Below the pieces are notes generated by a model. It was not told where the DNA came from and ran no database searches. It saw only the letters and a list, made by a program, of their open reading frames with translations. Made by a program: the position numbers and the translations under genes. A DNA stretch of 6,168 nt from Kiritimatiellota bacterium (GTDB lineage Bacteria > Verrucomicrobiota > Kiritimatiellia > RFP12 > UBA1067), in contig WRML01000144.1 of assembly GCA_009777165.1 (NCBI GenBank), positions 1-6,168 on the forward strand. The letters are read 5' to 3'. Shown here in pieces: positions 4,866 to 6,168 of the stretch. Position 1 is the first letter of the stretch. Each line of letters opens with the position of its first letter.

Positions 4866-6168
4866 TTAGTGCCCGATGCCCGCCTGGTTCAGCCAGTTCT
4901 GCACCTCGGTACGGTAACGCCCGGCGGGGAACGTGCGCAGGTAGGTCTCGCAGCTTTCCGTCACGTGCGCGAACGCCTTGTGCTCCAACATCATCGGCAG
5001 GGTGTAATAGTACGCCTTCTCCACGACCGCCGCCAGCTTGGGGTTCACGAGGTCGGTGGAGTCAATGATGTTATTGAGCGCCACGATCGCCAGGCCCCGG
5101 CTCTCCGTCACCCTTTCCTCGGTCCCGAACTTCTTCTCGGCCTCCATCTTGCGCATCAACATCTCGCCAATCTTCAGGTCAATCTCCTTCTGCTGCTCGG
5201 GGGTCGTCAGGTAACGCCGGATGATGCGGAGGGACTCCACCGCCATGTTGAACAGGTCAGTGCGCGTCCCGGGGTTCTGCTCGAGCATCCCCTCCTTGCT
5301 GGCGACGTCCACCAGCAGGTAATGCCCGTCAACCATGACCGAGAGTTTGGCGTACTCCTTGACGAACGTGGTCAGCAGTGCACGGGCGTCCGCATAGTTC
5401 TTCTGGGTGGCCAGCACGCGCGCGCGGCCCAGCTTCGCGGCGGCGGTCATCCCCTGCTCTTTTGTGAGGGCCATGGCCTTGTCGTACGCCTGCAGCGCGA
5501 GCGCGTCCTCCCCCTCCTCCTCGAGGGCCCGTGCGGCGGCCATGAACTGCCCCTCCGTGTAGGCCCCCCCCTCCAGGAACATCTTGCGGTACATGTCCAC
5601 GCCCTCGGCGCGGAGCCCCATCTTGATCAGGCTGTCCGCGAGCATGGGTACGGAGTTCTTCGCCTCGTCGGAGTCCTTGTGATTCTTGCGGAGCTTCTCG
5701 AACGCGGCCTGTGCGGCGTTCACGTCCTTCAGGACCGTGCAGAGCGTGCCGATTTGCAGGAGGGCCCTCGGCACAAACTCCCCCTTGGGGTACAGCTTCA
5801 CATACTCCTCGTACGTCTCGACGGCGGCCTTGCGGAACTCCGACACCTTGTCGGGGGGGAACTGCCTCTGCGCCAGGCAGACCGCGCGCATGAACATCGC
5901 CATCTCCTTCAGCTTCACGTTGTCCTGCTTCTCCTTGTCGTTCGCCTGATACGCGTTCGGCGTCTCCAGGCACTTGAGCACGTCGTTCAACCCGGCGGTG
6001 GCCTTGTCGAGCCACGTCGCCGCGCTGGTCTGCGCCGCCAGCAGCCGGTCGGCGGCATCCTGCTCGGGATTCCCTTCGGGGGTCGCGTTGTCCCCCCCCC
6101 CCCCCCGTGGCGCGGGCCGCGGGGGGAAAAAAAGAAACCCATCCCAAACCAATTTGAGATATGCCCTA
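4866..6168 (-). CDS. Large TPR-repeat protein, 5' end incomplete
   Basis: First gene of the block, ending in TAA at 4866-4868. The frame is open to the right edge. The only early start codon is a TTG at 6150-6152, which has no ribosome binding site, so I treat the gene as truncated at its 5' end. Counting from that TTG (428 residues), residues 1-30 look unnatural (Phe/Pro-rich, then a Gly run encoded by 15 consecutive G), and no signal peptide is visible. From about residue 33 on the protein is all-helical with TPR-like pairs: roughly 85-122 (ending VKLYPKG), 124-160 (FEKLRKNHKD), 165-195, 203-232, 236-268, and a C-terminal pair near 375-412 (CETYLRTFPAGRY). This resembles periplasmic TPR proteins of the YbgF/BamD type in general style only. 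The stop lies 23 bases before the next gene's ATG. The likely role is a periplasmic or envelope scaffold partner of the downstream motor genes (inference). The substrate is unknown. Confidence 0.8.
   Translation of the reverse strand, partial: RAYLKLVWDGFLFFPPRPAPRGGGGDNATPEGNPEQDAADRLLAAQTSAATWLDKATAGLNDVLKCLETPNAYQANDKEKQDNVKLKEMAMFMRAVCLAQRQFPPDKVSEFRKAAVETYEEYVKLYPKGEFVPRALLQIGTLCTVLKDVNAAQAAFEKLRKNHKDSDEAKNSVPMLADSLIKMGLRAEGVDMYRKMFLEGGAYTEGQFMAAARALEEEGEDALALQAYDKAMALTKEQGMTAAAKLGRARVLATQKNYADARALLTTFVKEYAKLSVMVDGHYLLVDVASKEGMLEQNPGTRTDLFNMAVESLRIIRRYLTTPEQQKEIDLKIGEMLMRKMEAEKKFGTEERVTESRGLAIVALNNIIDSTDLVNPKLAAVVEKAYYYTLPMMLEHKAFAHVTESCETYLRTFPAGRYRTEVQNWLNQAGIGH
5564..5571. repeat. Homopolymer of 8 C inside the large TPR gene
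   Basis: Eight G on the coding strand encode the Glu-Gly-Gly-Ala step in FLEGGAYTEG, between two TPR-like units. The frame is intact. Confidence 0.65.
6092..6106. repeat. Homopolymer of 15 C (G on the coding strand)
   Basis: It lies near the start of the visible part of the large TPR gene and encodes Arg-Gly-Gly-Gly-Gly-Asp in the frame used. It is followed toward the edge by GC-rich CGCGGGCCGC, six G and seven A. The reading frame is natural on the left of the tract and odd on the right. The tract may be a mutable repeat or a sequencing or assembly fault. Confidence 0.8.

Overview
The window carries one six-gene block, all on the minus strand and read from right to left, plus about 600 bases of repeat-rich non-coding DNA at the left end. 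In transcription order the genes are: a large tetratricopeptide-repeat (TPR) protein cut at its 5' end by the window edge; a secreted TPR protein; a MotA/TolQ/ExbB-family proton-channel subunit with a signal peptide; two different ExbD/TolR-family subunits; and a membrane-anchored protein with a prenyltransferase/squalene-oxidase-type repeat domain. Gaps are 23, 91, 19, 20 and 22 bases, and most starts have a clear GGAGG-type ribosome binding site, so this is very likely one operon, perhaps with a second control point in the 91-base gap.

The ExbB (with signal peptide), ExbD, ExbD, repeat-toroid and TPR order, together with a moderately high GC content, suggests a member of the PVC group (Lentisphaerota, Kiritimatiellota, Verrucomicrobiota or Planctomycetota). 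This is inferred from gene order and protein style. There is no rRNA or marker gene here to settle it.

Proposed joint role (inference): ExbB and the two ExbDs form a proton-motive-force-driven inner-membrane motor of the Ton/Tol class. The last gene has the layout of a TonB protein: a basic cytoplasmic N-terminus, a single membrane helix, and an acidic proline-rich periplasmic linker. It ends in an alpha/alpha-toroid domain instead of a TonB C-terminal domain, so it may be the motor's output arm. The TPR proteins would be periplasmic scaffolds. The cargo or partner is unknown, and no TonB-dependent receptor or canonical TonB is in the window.

The left 616 bases hold no convincing gene. From left to right they hold a set of overlapping GGGATGCC hairpins with a bidirectional terminator, a second hairpin terminator facing minus, an AT-rich pair of 18-base operator-like repeats, three blocks of degenerate 8-9 base GGGAC-type tandem repeats in alternating orientation, and a cluster of four perfect or near-perfect hairpins resembling REP elements.

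A further oddity is a set of poly-G tracts (coding strand; 8, 9, 11 and 15 bases) inside four sites in three of the genes. The 15-base tract lies about 60 bases from the right edge and makes the N-terminus of the first gene unreliable.
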